Positions 25,287 to 34,142 are shown, counted from the stretch's first letter. The stretch: 64,000 bases of DNA from Amycolatopsis sp. NBC_01488 (GCF_036227105.1 NZ_CP109434.1:3414001-3478000); one strand, 5' to 3'. The notes: a model not told the origin generated them from the letters alone. Translations and numbers: made by a program.

Positions 25287-26087
25287 GTGCTTGCGCGTCA
25301 GCGACAGGCGGTGATCCTGGAAGAGGCACGCCGGACCGGGGCGGTCCGGGTCAGTGACCTCGTGACCAGGCTGGGCGTGTCCGACATGACGGTGCGCCGC
25401 GATCTGGACGTCCTCGCCGGGCGCGGGCTCGTCGAAAAGGTCTACGGCGGCGCCACTTCGATCGTCGGCAAGAGCACCGACGAACCCGGCTTCGAGGCCA
25501 AGTCCGTGCGCCAGCGCGCGCAGAAGGAAGCCATCGCCGAGTTGGCCGCGACGCTCGTGCGGCCCGGCACCGCGATCGGCATCTCCGCCGGCACCACGAC
25601 ATGGACGCTCGCCCGCGCGCTCGACGCCATCCCGGGCCTCACCATCGTGACCAACTCGATCCAGGTCGCCGACGTGCTCCGCGGGTCGACGCAGCCGGAC
25701 CGGACCGTGGTGCTCACCGGCGGCGTGCGGACGCCGTCGGACGCGCTGGTCGGGCCGGTCGCCGTGCACAGCCTGCGGTCGCTGCACCTCGACGTCGTCT
25801 TCCTCGGCGTGCACGGAATGGCCGAAGGGCCGGGCTTCACGACGCCGAACCTCACCGAGAGCGAGACCGACCGCGCGCTGGTCGAAGCCGGGCGCAAGCT
25901 CGTCGTGCTCGCCGACCACACCAAGTGGGGCACCGTCGGGATCTCCACGATCGCCGACCTGGACGAGGCCGACGTCGTCGTCACCGATGACGGGATTTCC
26001 GACGAGGCCAAGGAAATACTCGCCGAAAGGGCAACGGAACTCATGATCGCCGAGACGGCGGAGACGGTCGAGGCCGAAGAAGCGTGA
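25287..26087 (+). CDS. DeoR/GlpR-family transcriptional regulator
   Basis: 266 aa. DeoR HTH at the N-terminus ('RVSDLVTRLGVSDMTVRRDL', 'VYGGAT') and a DeoRC sugar-phosphate sensor ('GISAGTTTWTLARAL', 'VTNSIQVADVL', 'VLTGGVRTPSDALVGP', 'DHTKWG'). GTG start. Its stop overlaps the galT start, so it very probably regulates galactose use, with a phosphorylated sugar as inducer. An acidic tail 'AETAETVEAEEA' follows the domain. Confidence 0.92.
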   Translation: MLARQRQAVILEEARRTGAVRVSDLVTRLGVSDMTVRRDLDVLAGRGLVEKVYGGATSIVGKSTDEPGFEAKSVRQRAQKEAIAELAATLVRPGTAIGISAGTTTWTLARALDAIPGLTIVTNSIQVADVLRGSTQPDRTVVLTGGVRTPSDALVGPVAVHSLRSLHLDVVFLGVHGMAEGPGFTTPNLTESETDRALVEAGRKLVVLADHTKWGTVGISTIADLDEADVVVTDDGISDEAKEILAERATELMIAETAETVEAEEA

Positions 26088-27166
26088 AGCGGACTGTACG
26101 ACACCTGGCCGACGGCCGGGAGATCATCTACTTCGACCGCCCCGGCGCGCCCGACCGCGTCGCCGAGGACACCCGCGACCTGCCACCGGTTTCGGCCGCG
26201 TCGGAGATCCGGCTGGACCCGCTGACCGGTGAGTGGGTCGCGATGGCCGCGCACCGCCAGACGCGGACCTACAAGCCGCCGGCGGACCTGTGTCCGCTGT
26301 GCCCGAGCAAGCCCGGCAAGCCGAGCGAGATTCCCGAAAGCGACTACGACGTCGTCGTCTTCGAGAACCGCTTTCCCTCCTTCGCCGAGGATGTCATCGG
26401 CGAACCGTCCACTGTGGATGGTCTGGGGCTGGTGCCGGTGCGGCCCGGACGCGGCCGCTGTGAGGTCGTCTGCTTCACCAGCGACCACGACGGCGCTTTC
26501 TCACGGCTGAGCGCGAAGCAGGTGCGCGCCGTCGTCGACGCGTGGGCCGACCGCACCGCCGCGCTGTCCGAAGTGCCCGGTGTGGAGCAGGTTTTCCCGT
26601 TCGAGAACCGCGGCGAGGAAATCGGCGTCACGCTGTCGCACCCGCACGGGCAGATCTACGGCTACCCGTTCGTCACGCCGAAGACCGAGCGGATGCTCGA
26701 CGTCGCCCGCGCCTACCAGGCTGAACACGGCCGTCCGGTGCTCGGCGACGTGCTGGCCGCCGAGCGGAAGTCCGGAGCGCGCGTGGTGGCATCCGGCGAG
26801 CATTGGACGGCGTACGTGCCGCCCGCGGCGCGCTGGCCGATCGAGGTGCACGTCGTGCCGCACCGGCAGGTCGCGGACATTCCCGCGCTGACGGACGCCG
26901 AGCGTGACGACTTCGCCGACGTCTACCTGGACGTCCTGCGCCGGTGCGACGCGCTGTACGACCGGCCGCTGCCGTACATCGCGGCGTGGCACCAGGCGCC
27001 GGTGCGCCGCGACCGCGAGCTCGGCTGGCTCCACCTGGAACTGTTCTCGGTGTTGCGCGCCAAGGACAAGCTGAAGTACCTGGCGGGGTCCGAATCGGGC
27101 ATGGCGGTGTGGGTCAACGACGCGACGCCGGAGCAAATCGCGGAACGGCTCCGCGCGGCGGGCTGA
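26084..27166 (+). CDS. galT: Galactose-1-phosphate uridylyltransferase
   Basis: 360 aa. Transfers UMP from UDP-glucose to galactose-1-phosphate in the Leloir pathway. Zinc ligand region 'LCPLCPS', active-site 'LSHPHGQIYGYPF' with the nucleophilic His between prolines, and the late zinc/structural part 'WPIEVHVVPHRQVADIP'. Translationally coupled (4-base overlap) to the DeoR regulator. No galK or galE is adjacent in this window. Confidence 0.95.
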   Translation: MKRTVRHLADGREIIYFDRPGAPDRVAEDTRDLPPVSAASEIRLDPLTGEWVAMAAHRQTRTYKPPADLCPLCPSKPGKPSEIPESDYDVVVFENRFPSFAEDVIGEPSTVDGLGLVPVRPGRGRCEVVCFTSDHDGAFSRLSAKQVRAVVDAWADRTAALSEVPGVEQVFPFENRGEEIGVTLSHPHGQIYGYPFVTPKTERMLDVARAYQAEHGRPVLGDVLAAERKSGARVVASGEHWTAYVPPAARWPIEVHVVPHRQVADIPALTDAERDDFADVYLDVLRRCDALYDRPLPYIAAWHQAPVRRDRELGWLHLELFSVLRAKDKLKYLAGSESGMAVWVNDATPEQIAERLRAAG

Positions 27167-27238
27167 TCCGGCCATACTCATCTCCGATGCACAGGTTCGG
27201 CTCAGGAACCTCTCAGGACCGTCCCGCAAGGTGATGAC

Positions 27239-28672
27239 ATGACCGAGAACGACCCCAGCGCGCAGGACCCCGCGGCGCCGCGGCACCCCGAGACCGGCCA
27301 GCAGGCGGCTCAGGGCGGCTGGGCGGGGAGCCCGTACGGTGACCAGGCCGCCACGCCCGAGACCGGCGGCACGCCGCAGTACTCGGCACCGGAGCCGACC
27401 TACCACGCGGTGACCGGGGCTGATCCGTCCTACGCGACGCCGAACCCGAACCCGTGGTCCGCGCAGGGTCCCGCGTCGGGCCAGACCCAGCAGAGCGTCT
27501 ACCCGCCGCCGAACCCCAACCCGTACTCACAGCCCGGCACGTCGGTCTACGGCGTGCCGCCGGCGCCCACTCAGCCGAAGCGGTCCGGCGGGAAGCTGCT
27601 CGCGGGCGTCGCGCTGGTCGCGCTGCTCGTCGGCGGCATCGCGGGCGGGGCGGTCGGCTACCTGACCGGGGGCTCGTCGAACGGTCCGGTCGGCAACGCG
27701 CTCGACGCGCCGAAGCCGGCTCAGCAGACCGGCAACGCGCCCGCCGGCTCGGTCGAGTCGGTCGCGCAGAAGCTGTCGCCGAGCGTGGTCGAGCTGCAGG
27801 TGAGCGGGCAGCAGGAGGCCGGCGAGGGCTCCGGGTTCGTCATCAGCACCGACGGCTACATCCTGACCAACAACCACGTCGTCGAGGTCGCCGCGAACGG
27901 CGGGCAGATCCAGGCCGTGTTCCAGGACGGCAAGAAGGCCGCCGCCAAGGTCGTCGGCCGCGACCCGACGACCGACATCGCGGTCGTCAAGGTCGACGGC
28001 GTCAGCAACCTGACCCCGGTCGAGATCGGCCGCTCCGACGACCTGCGGGTCGGCCAGCCGGTGGTCGCCATCGGCTCGCCGTTCGAGCTGGCCGGCACGG
28101 TCACCTCCGGCATCGTCAGCTCGCTGCACCGGCCGGTGCGCGCCGGCGGCGGCCAGGGCGGGCAGGAGACGGTGATGGACGCCGTCCAGACCGACGCGGC
28201 GATCAACCCGGGCAACTCGGGTGGCCCGCTGGCCAACATGGCCGGCCAGGTCATCGGCATCAACTCGGCGATCTACAGCCCGCAGTCGGCGTCCGGCGGC
28301 CAGGGCCAGGGCGGCTCCCAGAGCGGCAACGTCGGCATCGGGTTCGCCATCCCGATCGACCAGGCCCGCCGCACCGCGGACACGATCATCAAGACCGGCC
28401 AGGCCGTGCAGACCTACATCGGCGCGCAGGTCACGGACGCCCCGCAGGGCGGCGCGAAGCTCGGCGCCATCACGCCCGGCAGCCCGGCGGACAAGGCCGG
28501 CCTCAAGTCCGGCGACATCGTGACGAAGATCGACGACCGGAACATCGACACGTCCGACACGCTGGTCGCCGCGATCCGCACCCGCGCCCCGGACGAGAAG
28601 GCGACGTTCACCCTCTCCGACGGCCGCACGGTCGAGGTGACCCTCGGCGGACAGCCCGTCCCGGCCAACTGA
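27239..28672 (+). CDS. HtrA/DegP-type serine protease with PDZ domain (PepD-like)
   Basis: 477 aa. A disordered Pro/Gln-rich cytoplasmic N-terminus of about 115 residues is followed by one membrane helix ('LLAGVALVALLVGGIAGGAV'). The trypsin-like domain has the catalytic triad H213 ('LTNNHVV'), D246 ('TTDIAVVKV') and S327 ('NPGNSGGPL'). A C-terminal PDZ ('LGAITPGSPADKAGLKSGDI') ends the protein. It degrades or refolds damaged envelope proteins outside the membrane. In mycobacteria the MprAB system controls this protease; here an MprAB-like pair lies 2.3 kb upstream, separated by deoR-galT. Confidence 0.93.
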   Translation: MTENDPSAQDPAAPRHPETGQQAAQGGWAGSPYGDQAATPETGGTPQYSAPEPTYHAVTGADPSYATPNPNPWSAQGPASGQTQQSVYPPPNPNPYSQPGTSVYGVPPAPTQPKRSGGKLLAGVALVALLVGGIAGGAVGYLTGGSSNGPVGNALDAPKPAQQTGNAPAGSVESVAQKLSPSVVELQVSGQQEAGEGSGFVISTDGYILTNNHVVEVAANGGQIQAVFQDGKKAAAKVVGRDPTTDIAVVKVDGVSNLTPVEIGRSDDLRVGQPVVAIGSPFELAGTVTSGIVSSLHRPVRAGGGQGGQETVMDAVQTDAAINPGNSGGPLANMAGQVIGINSAIYSPQSASGGQGQGGSQSGNVGIGFAIPIDQARRTADTIIKTGQAVQTYIGAQVTDAPQGGAKLGAITPGSPADKAGLKSGDIVTKIDDRNIDTSDTLVAAIRTRAPDEKATFTLSDGRTVEVTLGGQPVPAN

Positions 28673-28754
28673 TCCCGTCCATACGCTCGGCCGCCCTGGT
28701 GCGGCCGAGACCAGCACTGGCTCGACCCCCGCTTTCCCGGGGCCGGACCCACAA

Positions 28755-28796
28755 GGCCACGCGCGACCAGGCAGTCAGTGCCGGTCGCGCGTGGCC
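28755..28796. terminator. Strong convergent hairpin, probable bidirectional terminator
   Basis: GGCCACGCGCGACC (28755-28768) and its exact complement (28783-28796) form a 14-bp stem with a 14-base loop. It lies between the convergent protease gene and the minus-strand membrane-protein gene; no T run on either side. Confidence 0.75.
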
Positions 28797-28811
28797 GCAT
28801 TTGTGCCCCGG

Positions 28812-29483
28812 TCAGGTGCCGGGACGGTGGGCCGGCGTGCTTGGAGGGTCGGCTGACGTGCTTGGCGGGTCGGCTGACGTACTTGGAGGGTCGGCTGGCG
28901 TGCCTGGAGGGTCGGTCGGCGTGCTTGGAGGGTCGGTCGGCGTGTCTGGCAAGGCATCTCGTGTGATCGGGCGGGCATCTCGTGTGTCTGGAGGGGCATC
29001 TCGTGTGTCTGGAGGGGCATCTCGTGTGCCTGGAGGGACGACACGCGTGATTGGCCGGCCGACTCGCGTGCCTCGGTGGACGACACGGGGGACCAGTGCG
29101 GTCAGGACCACCACGAGCCAGACCGCGGCCAGGGTCAGGGCCAGGCCCAGGGCCGGGTTGCCGTCGTGGAGGCCGGGCATCGGGGGTGTTCCGTACGGGC
29201 GCCAGAGGAGCGGGAACGCCAGGATCAGCAGGACTCCCGTGATGACCGTGCCGGTGACCACCGGGACGCGCCACGGGGGACGCAGGACGCGGGCCAGGAC
29301 GATGCCGAGCACCGCCGTCAGCGGGGCGACGACACCGTCGTTGATCAGCGGGCCACCGACGATCCAGCCGACCGTGCCGAAGACGTCCGGACGCAACGGG
29401 AACGCGTACTCGACGAACAGCAGTACGCCATATGCCAGCGCCGCGAGGCCGGGCAGGGCGAGCAGTGCGCGAGCGGTCTTCAC
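28812..29483 (-). CDS. Four-helix membrane protein with 7-residue repeat tail
   Basis: 223 aa. Four membrane helices ('LLALPGLAALAYGVLLFV', 'VGWIVGGPLINDGVVAPLT', 'VPVVTGTVITGVLLILAF', 'LALTLAAVWLVVVLTALV') precede a cytoplasmic-type tail of about 90 residues made of Pro/Asp/Thr-rich 7-residue units ('TRDAPPD', 'PPSTPTD', 'PPSTSAD'). It starts in a 4-base overlap with the molybdopterin oxidoreductase gene and closes the operon. The membrane part is probably an accessory subunit of that oxidoreductase. The tail is encoded by a 21-bp minisatellite and likely varies in length between strains. Confidence 0.8.
   Translation of the reverse strand: MKTARALLALPGLAALAYGVLLFVEYAFPLRPDVFGTVGWIVGGPLINDGVVAPLTAVLGIVLARVLRPPWRVPVVTGTVITGVLLILAFPLLWRPYGTPPMPGLHDGNPALGLALTLAAVWLVVVLTALVPRVVHRGTRVGRPITRVVPPGTRDAPPDTRDAPPDTRDARPITRDALPDTPTDPPSTPTDPPGTPADPPSTSADPPSTSADPPSTPAHRPGT
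28837..29088. repeat. 21-bp minisatellite, 12 contiguous units
   Basis: Twelve units of exactly 21 bp, each beginning GTG (for example GTGCTTGGAGGGTCGGCTGAC, units 1-5; GTGTCTGGAGGGGCATCTCGT, units 8 and 9 identical). Every unit keeps the phase, so each encodes seven residues on the minus strand. Three unit subfamilies run in blocks, indicating local expansion. Confidence 0.9.
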
Positions 29484-30607
29484 AGCGCCTCCAGCTTCGT
29501 GACCCACTTCGTCTGCAGGACCCCGGGCCGGTTCGGGGCGATGATCCGGCACGGGAAGCCGTGGTCGAGGTCGAGCACCTCGCCGTTCAGCTCCAGTGCG
29601 AGCAGCGTCAGCTCGTCGGCCGTGTGCTCGCCGGGCAGGACGCTGACGCCGTACAGCCCGGAACGCTCCAAAGAGGACACCCGCACGGCCGTGCCCGGGG
29701 ACGCGCCGACGGCTTTCAGCAGTGCGGGCAGCGAAATCCCGCGCCAGGTCGCCGACTGGCTCCAGCCCTCCACGCACGCGATGGGCAGCTCGGCGGTCGT
29801 CTGCGGCAGCGCGCGCAGCTCGTCGAGCGAGAACTTCGTCGTGCCGCGCGGGGTCACCACCGACAGTCGCCAGGCCGCGGCCTGCGCCGACTGCGTGACG
29901 CCCGCCGCGACCGCGGTGCGGTTCACCGGGAGGTCCTGCGTGCCCTTGCCCGTCTTCCAGGAGAGGCCGGAAATGCCGCGCAGGAACGGGACCGTGGCGC
30001 CGGCCGTGGCGACGACCGCGACGCCGGTCGCCAGCCCGGTGGTGCGCAGGAAGCCGCGCCGGGACAGCCCGGCGGCCGGCGGCTCTTCTTCCGGTGTTCC
30101 GCGGCTCAGGGCGCGGCGGAGCACCGGCAGCTTCACCGCGACGTGCACCAGGATCGACCCGATCGCCAGCCACGCGACCGCGTAGTGCACCTGCGGGAAG
30201 TAGAAGCCCCACGGGTAGTTCTGCGCCACGTTCAGCAACCCGGTCGTCAGCTCGAAGAACGCCGCCCCCGAAAGCACCAGGATCGAGAGGCGCTCCAGGG
30301 CGTGCGGCAGCGAGCGGACGAGTGGACGGCCGAACAGCTTCGGGTAGACGCTCCACAGCTTCGCCAGCAGCAGCGGGATCGACGCCGCGCCGGAGATCAC
30401 GTGCAGCCCCTGCGTGACGCGGTAGAGCCCGACCGGGCGGCTGGGCCAGAAGAACCACTCCGGCGGGTGCTGGATCAGGTGGCTGATCAGGCCGGTCACG
30501 AAGCAGGTCGTGAACGTGACCGCCAGCGCCAGGCCGATCTTCGACGTCACGCGCTCGTCGTGCGCCGGTGCCTTGAAGTGCTCTTCGTTCGGAATCGGCA
30601 GCTTCAT
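29480..30607 (-). CDS. Membrane-bound molybdopterin oxidoreductase (sulfite-oxidase fold)
   Basis: 375 aa. The N-terminal half is a cytochrome-b-like four-helix membrane domain ('LALAVTFTTCFVTGLISHLI', 'GLHVISGAASIPLLLAKL', 'LSILVLSGAAFFELTTGLLN', 'VAWLAIGSILVHVAVK'). A twin-arginine-like motif 'SRRGFLRTTGLATG' precedes a molybdopterin-binding domain of the sulfite-oxidase family ('LPIACVEGWSQSATWRG' with the probable Mo-ligand Cys). Likely exported domain facing outside, passing electrons to haem in the membrane part. Substrate unknown. Fourth gene of a five-gene overlapping operon. Confidence 0.9.
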   Translation of the reverse strand: MKLPIPNEEHFKAPAHDERVTSKIGLALAVTFTTCFVTGLISHLIQHPPEWFFWPSRPVGLYRVTQGLHVISGAASIPLLLAKLWSVYPKLFGRPLVRSLPHALERLSILVLSGAAFFELTTGLLNVAQNYPWGFYFPQVHYAVAWLAIGSILVHVAVKLPVLRRALSRGTPEEEPPAAGLSRRGFLRTTGLATGVAVVATAGATVPFLRGISGLSWKTGKGTQDLPVNRTAVAAGVTQSAQAAAWRLSVVTPRGTTKFSLDELRALPQTTAELPIACVEGWSQSATWRGISLPALLKAVGASPGTAVRVSSLERSGLYGVSVLPGEHTADELTLLALELNGEVLDLDHGFPCRIIAPNRPGVLQTKWVTKLEAL

Positions 30608-31233
30608 GACCGCTCCAATCGCGCGAACCAGCGGTGCCCGTGCCGGGTGGTCCAGTCGACGCGCAGCCCGGCGCGCACGGCGACTTCGGCGATCGCGTCC
30701 ACGCCGACCCAGGCCCACGTGAACCACGCGACGTCGGCGTGGCCGGGCCGCAGCCGGACGCGCTCGTGCCGCAGCCCGCGTCCCGGCGGCTCCAGTTCGA
30801 CGAGGACGTCACCGTCGACGGCGATCAGCTGCGCCGCGCGCCGCAGCAGGACGACCGGGTCGCCGCCGATGCCGATGTTGCCGTCGGCGAGCAGGGCGTG
30901 CCGCCACCGTCCTTCGCCGGGGACGTGGTCGAAGACGTTGCGGTGCAACGCACTCCCGCCGCGCCGGCGCGTCAGCCGGACGGCCGTGCGCGAGCTGTCC
31001 ACGCCGAGCGCGGCGACCCCGCGGCCGGCCAGGGCCGCGGTGAGCCGGCCTGGACCGCAGCCGATGTCGAGGGTCGGGCCGGCGCAGGCGTCGAGCAGGA
31101 CTTCGTCGCCGTCGGACGGCGCGCTCCACCGCTCGACCGGCAGCTCGACCCGCTCACCGGTGGCCAGTTCGAGCCAGCAGTGGTGGCCCAGCAGGCCGTG
31201 GTCGAACTCGTGGCCGACGAGTGCCGTCTTCAT
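30604..31233 (-). CDS. SAM-dependent methyltransferase
   Basis: 209 aa class I methyltransferase: SAM motif I 'LDIGCGPGRLTAALAGRG', motif II 'ALGVDSS', later 'GDVLVELEPPG'. A CxxW-like start 'HEFDHGLLGHHCWLELA' is specific to a subgroup that travels with DUF2064 and glycosyltransferase genes in actinomycetes. The start overlaps the DUF2064 stop and the stop overlaps the oxidoreductase start (ATGA). Substrate unknown. Confidence 0.85.
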   Translation of the reverse strand: MKTALVGHEFDHGLLGHHCWLELATGERVELPVERWSAPSDGDEVLLDACAGPTLDIGCGPGRLTAALAGRGVAALGVDSSRTAVRLTRRRGGSALHRNVFDHVPGEGRWRHALLADGNIGIGGDPVVLLRRAAQLIAVDGDVLVELEPPGRGLRHERVRLRPGHADVAWFTWAWVGVDAIAEVAVRAGLRVDWTTRHGHRWFARLERS

Positions 31234-31913
31234 GCGACCGCCCGGCCGTGAACCGCCGCGACGGCGCGCGCGAACCGGCCGTCCGGGCAGGCCGCCGCCA
31301 CCGCGCGGGCGTCGACCATCGTGTCCACATCGGACAGTCGCGCGGCCCGCCACGGCCGAAGCCCGCACGCCTCCAGGGCACGCACCGTGCGTTCGCCGGT
31401 GTCGGCGCGGGACATCGGGACGCCGGCGAGCACTTGCGCGTGCCGCGGGTCGGCGAGGCCCAGCGCCCACCAGCCGCCGTCCTCGGCCGGGCCGACCACG
31501 GAGTCGTGCCCGCCGTGCACGACCGGCGCGGCGGCCGCGGCGAGGGACTCCGGCGTGACCTGCGGGGTGTCCATGCCGATCTGCAGGATCGGCAGGCCGG
31601 CGTGCACCGCGGCGGCGTCCGCGTGGGCGTTCGCCAGGCGGGCGCCGAAGTCCCAGCCGCGCTGCGGGACCACGGTGGCGCGGCGCAGGGCCAGGCCGAT
31701 CTCCGCGGGCCGGGCGGCGGCGTCGAGGTCACCGGTCATCGCGACGACGGGCGCGGCGCCGGGCACCGCGCACACGGCGTCGAGCGTGTCGAGCAGCGCG
31801 GCCGCGGCGATCTCCGCCGCCTGGGCCGGCGTGGCCGGCGGGCAGAGCCGGGTCTTGGCGAGGCCGGGCACCGGCGCCTTGGCCACGACCAGCAGCACGA
31901 ACGAAGCGGTCAT
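31230..31913 (-). CDS. DUF2064 / TIGR04282-type glycosyltransferase-like protein
   Basis: 227 aa. 'FVLLVVAKAPVPGLAKTRL' at the N-terminus is the signature of the family (nucleotidyl/glycosyl-transferase GT-A-like fold), with 'ILQIGMDTPQVTPE' and 'GPAEDGGWWALGL' as further conserved motifs. Overlaps its neighbours by 4 bases on both sides. Biochemical role in the operon not established. Confidence 0.88.
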   Translation of the reverse strand: MTASFVLLVVAKAPVPGLAKTRLCPPATPAQAAEIAAAALLDTLDAVCAVPGAAPVVAMTGDLDAAARPAEIGLALRRATVVPQRGWDFGARLANAHADAAAVHAGLPILQIGMDTPQVTPESLAAAAAPVVHGGHDSVVGPAEDGGWWALGLADPRHAQVLAGVPMSRADTGERTVRALEACGLRPWRAARLSDVDTMVDARAVAAACPDGRFARAVAAVHGRAVA

Positions 31914-32569
31914 CGCGCTAGCACCCGCCCGAAGTCGCGGACCGCGCGCAGCGTGCCCCGCACCGAACCGGACACCTTCGACTTCGTGCCCTTGGCGCGT
32001 TCGCCGTAGCGGACGTCGAACTCGTGCACCCGCCACCCGGCCCGCTGGGCCTTGATCAGCAGCTCGAGCGGATAGCCGAACGCCCGGTCCGTGACGCCGA
32101 GCCCGAGCAGCGCCCGCCGGTCCGCGGCCCGCAGCGGCGCGATGTCCCGCACCGGCAGCCCCCGGCCGCGCAGCAGCTGCGCGAGCACGACGTTGCCGGC
32201 TCGCGCGTGCCACGGCCACACCCCGGGCCCGGTCGGCACTCGCCGCCCGACGGCCAGGTCGGCGCCGTCTTCGACCGCGGTCACCAGCCGCGGCAGGTCG
32301 CCGAGGTCCAGGGACCCGTCGGCGTCGGCGAAGCACACGATGTCCGCGGTGGCGGCCTCCAGCCCCGTGTGGACCGCCGCGCCGTAGCCGCGACGCGGTT
32401 CGTGGACGACCTTCGCGCCCAGCGAGGCCGCCACTTCGGGCGAGCCGTCGGCCGAACCGTTGTCGACCACGATCGCGCGGTACCCCGGGGGCAGCCCGGC
32501 CAGCACACCGGGCAGGGCGCCCGCTTCATCGAGGCAAGGGAGGACGACGTCCACTCCTGAGTCAGTCAC
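31910..32569 (-). CDS. Family 2 glycosyltransferase
   Basis: 219 aa GT-A enzyme: 'DVVLPCLDEAGALPGVL', nucleotide-sugar site 'AIVVDNGSADGSPEVA', and the DxD-like 'CFADADGSLDLGDLPRL'. No C-terminal membrane helices, so soluble or peripheral, resembling the short dolichyl-phosphate-type sugar transferases. GTG start. First gene of the minus-strand operon running to 28812. Confidence 0.9.
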   Translation of the reverse strand: MTDSGVDVVLPCLDEAGALPGVLAGLPPGYRAIVVDNGSADGSPEVAASLGAKVVHEPRRGYGAAVHTGLEAATADIVCFADADGSLDLGDLPRLVTAVEDGADLAVGRRVPTGPGVWPWHARAGNVVLAQLLRGRGLPVRDIAPLRAADRRALLGLGVTDRAFGYPLELLIKAQRAGWRVHEFDVRYGERAKGTKSKVSGSVRGTLRAVRDFGRVLAR

Positions 32570-32713
32570 GCCGCCGACCGTAGGTCCACGGTGGACCGTG
32601 GAAAACCCTTGCGCTCCTTACTGAATCATGACGAGTGACGAGTTCTTACCGGGTCGTTACGGCTGCCTCTCCCGGCCCGCGGAACCGGGCCCGCGGACCT
32701 AGGGTGGACAGCG

Positions 32714-34132
32714 ATGAGCGAGCCGAACCCGGCAGCCCGGCTCGCCGAGCCGCCTGCCCGCGAACCCGAACCCCCGGCGCCCGATCGGCCCGGACGCCGC
32801 GCCCACCGGGCCGATCTCCTCGCCGTCGCGGCGGCCGCGGTGCTCGTGGCCGCGGCCGCCGCGGTCGGCGCGTACTACAACCGGCCTGACTCCGGCGTGA
32901 TCATCTTCGTGTCGTCACCGCCGTTGTTCGCCGACTGGCTGCCGCACGTCGGCCCCGGCTCGGTGTTCGCCGTGCTCGTCGCCGTGGCGGTGGTGCTCCA
33001 CGGCCCCACGCTGGCCGCCCGCCTGCCGTGGCGCCGGGCGCTCGCCCTCGGCTACCTGGCCTCGCTCGCCTGGATCTTCTCGCTGGCCATGGTCGACGGC
33101 TGGACGCGCGGGTTCGCCGGCCGGCTGACCATTCCGCAGGAGTACCTCCACGAGGTACCCGGCATCACCGACATCCCGGGGATGCTGCGCGAGTTCTCCT
33201 CCCGCATCCTCGACTTCCAGCCGAACTCCTGGACGACGCACGTGTCCGGGCACCCACCGGGCGCGACGCTCGTCTTCGTCTGGCTGGACCGGCTCGGCCT
33301 GCACGGCGGCGCGTGGGCCGCGACGGCCGTCGTGCTCGTCGGCAGCCTGGTCGCGGTGGCGGTGCCCGCCACTGTCGCCTTGCTCGGCCGCGCCGACGCG
33401 GCTCGCGTGGTGCTGCCCTTCGCCGTCCTGACGCCCGGCGCGGTGTGGATCGGCGTGTCGGCGGACGGCCTGTTCGCCGGGACGACCGCCACCGGGCTCG
33501 CGCTGCTCGCGTTGTCCGCCAAGGGATTCGCCCGCGGCCGCCGGTACGCCGTCCCGGCCGGGCTGGCGGCCGGGCTGCTGCTCGGCTTCGGGATCTTCCT
33601 TTCGTACGGCCTGGTGCTGCTCGGCCTCCTCGCGCTGGCCGTGGCCGTCCTCGGCCGGCAGTGGCGGGCGGCCGCGCTGGCCGTCGCGGCGGCGCTGGCC
33701 GTCGTCGGCGTATTCGCGTGGGCGGGTTTCTGGTGGCTGGACGGGTATCACCTGGTCGTCGAGCGTTACTACCAGGGCGTCGCGATGGTCCGGCCCTACT
33801 CGTACTGGGTCTGGGCCGACCTGGCCGCGGTGACCGTCGCGCTCGGCCCGGCTGTGGTGGCCGCCGCCCGCCGCGGCGTCACCGGCGCGGTCAAGGGGCG
33901 TGCCCTGCTCGCCGACCCGGTGCTGCTCCTCGGGGTCGCCGCCCTGGTCACCATCGTGTTCGCCGACGTCTCGGGCCTGTCGAAGGCGGAGACCGAACGG
34001 ATCTGGCTACCGTTCGGGGTGTGGTTGCTGCCGATGACGGCCTTGCTGCCGCGGCCCGGGCGCCGGTGGTGGCTCGCCGCCCAGGCCGTGACGGCGCTGG
34101 CGGTCAACCACCTGCTGCTGACCGGCTGGTGA
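32714..34132 (+). CDS. Polytopic membrane protein, GT-C glycosyltransferase-like
   Basis: 472 aa with roughly ten membrane helices after a proline-rich N-terminus. A luminal-type loop contains 'TTHVSGHPPGATLVFVWLDR'; an H-P-P-G motif after the early helices is typical of lipid-linked-sugar (GT-C/ArnT/PMT-type) transferases. Divergent from the glycosyltransferase operon, which suggests a linked role in cell-wall glycan or glycolipid assembly. Substrate cannot be read from sequence. Confidence 0.75.
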   Translation: MSEPNPAARLAEPPAREPEPPAPDRPGRRAHRADLLAVAAAAVLVAAAAAVGAYYNRPDSGVIIFVSSPPLFADWLPHVGPGSVFAVLVAVAVVLHGPTLAARLPWRRALALGYLASLAWIFSLAMVDGWTRGFAGRLTIPQEYLHEVPGITDIPGMLREFSSRILDFQPNSWTTHVSGHPPGATLVFVWLDRLGLHGGAWAATAVVLVGSLVAVAVPATVALLGRADAARVVLPFAVLTPGAVWIGVSADGLFAGTTATGLALLALSAKGFARGRRYAVPAGLAAGLLLGFGIFLSYGLVLLGLLALAVAVLGRQWRAAALAVAAALAVVGVFAWAGFWWLDGYHLVVERYYQGVAMVRPYSYWVWADLAAVTVALGPAVVAAARRGVTGAVKGRALLADPVLLLGVAALVTIVFADVSGLSKAETERIWLPFGVWLLPMTALLPRPGRRWWLAAQAVTALAVNHLLLTGW

Positions 34133-34142
34133 GGGAGACGTG

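Noticed and set aside
28837..29088. Possible CRISPR array
   Set aside because: The units are contiguous with no spacers, are 21 bp, and keep the coding phase of a gene; it is a minisatellite.
27454..29502. 682-codon plus-strand frame over the HtrA gene and minisatellite
   Set aside because: Arginine/alanine-rich shadow of the protease gene in another frame, typical of high-GC DNA.
28812..30812. A 666-codon open frame on the minus strand
   Set aside because: It is a long chance frame across the methyltransferase, oxidoreductase and membrane-protein genes; only its last 223 codons (28812-29483) have coding character and their own start.
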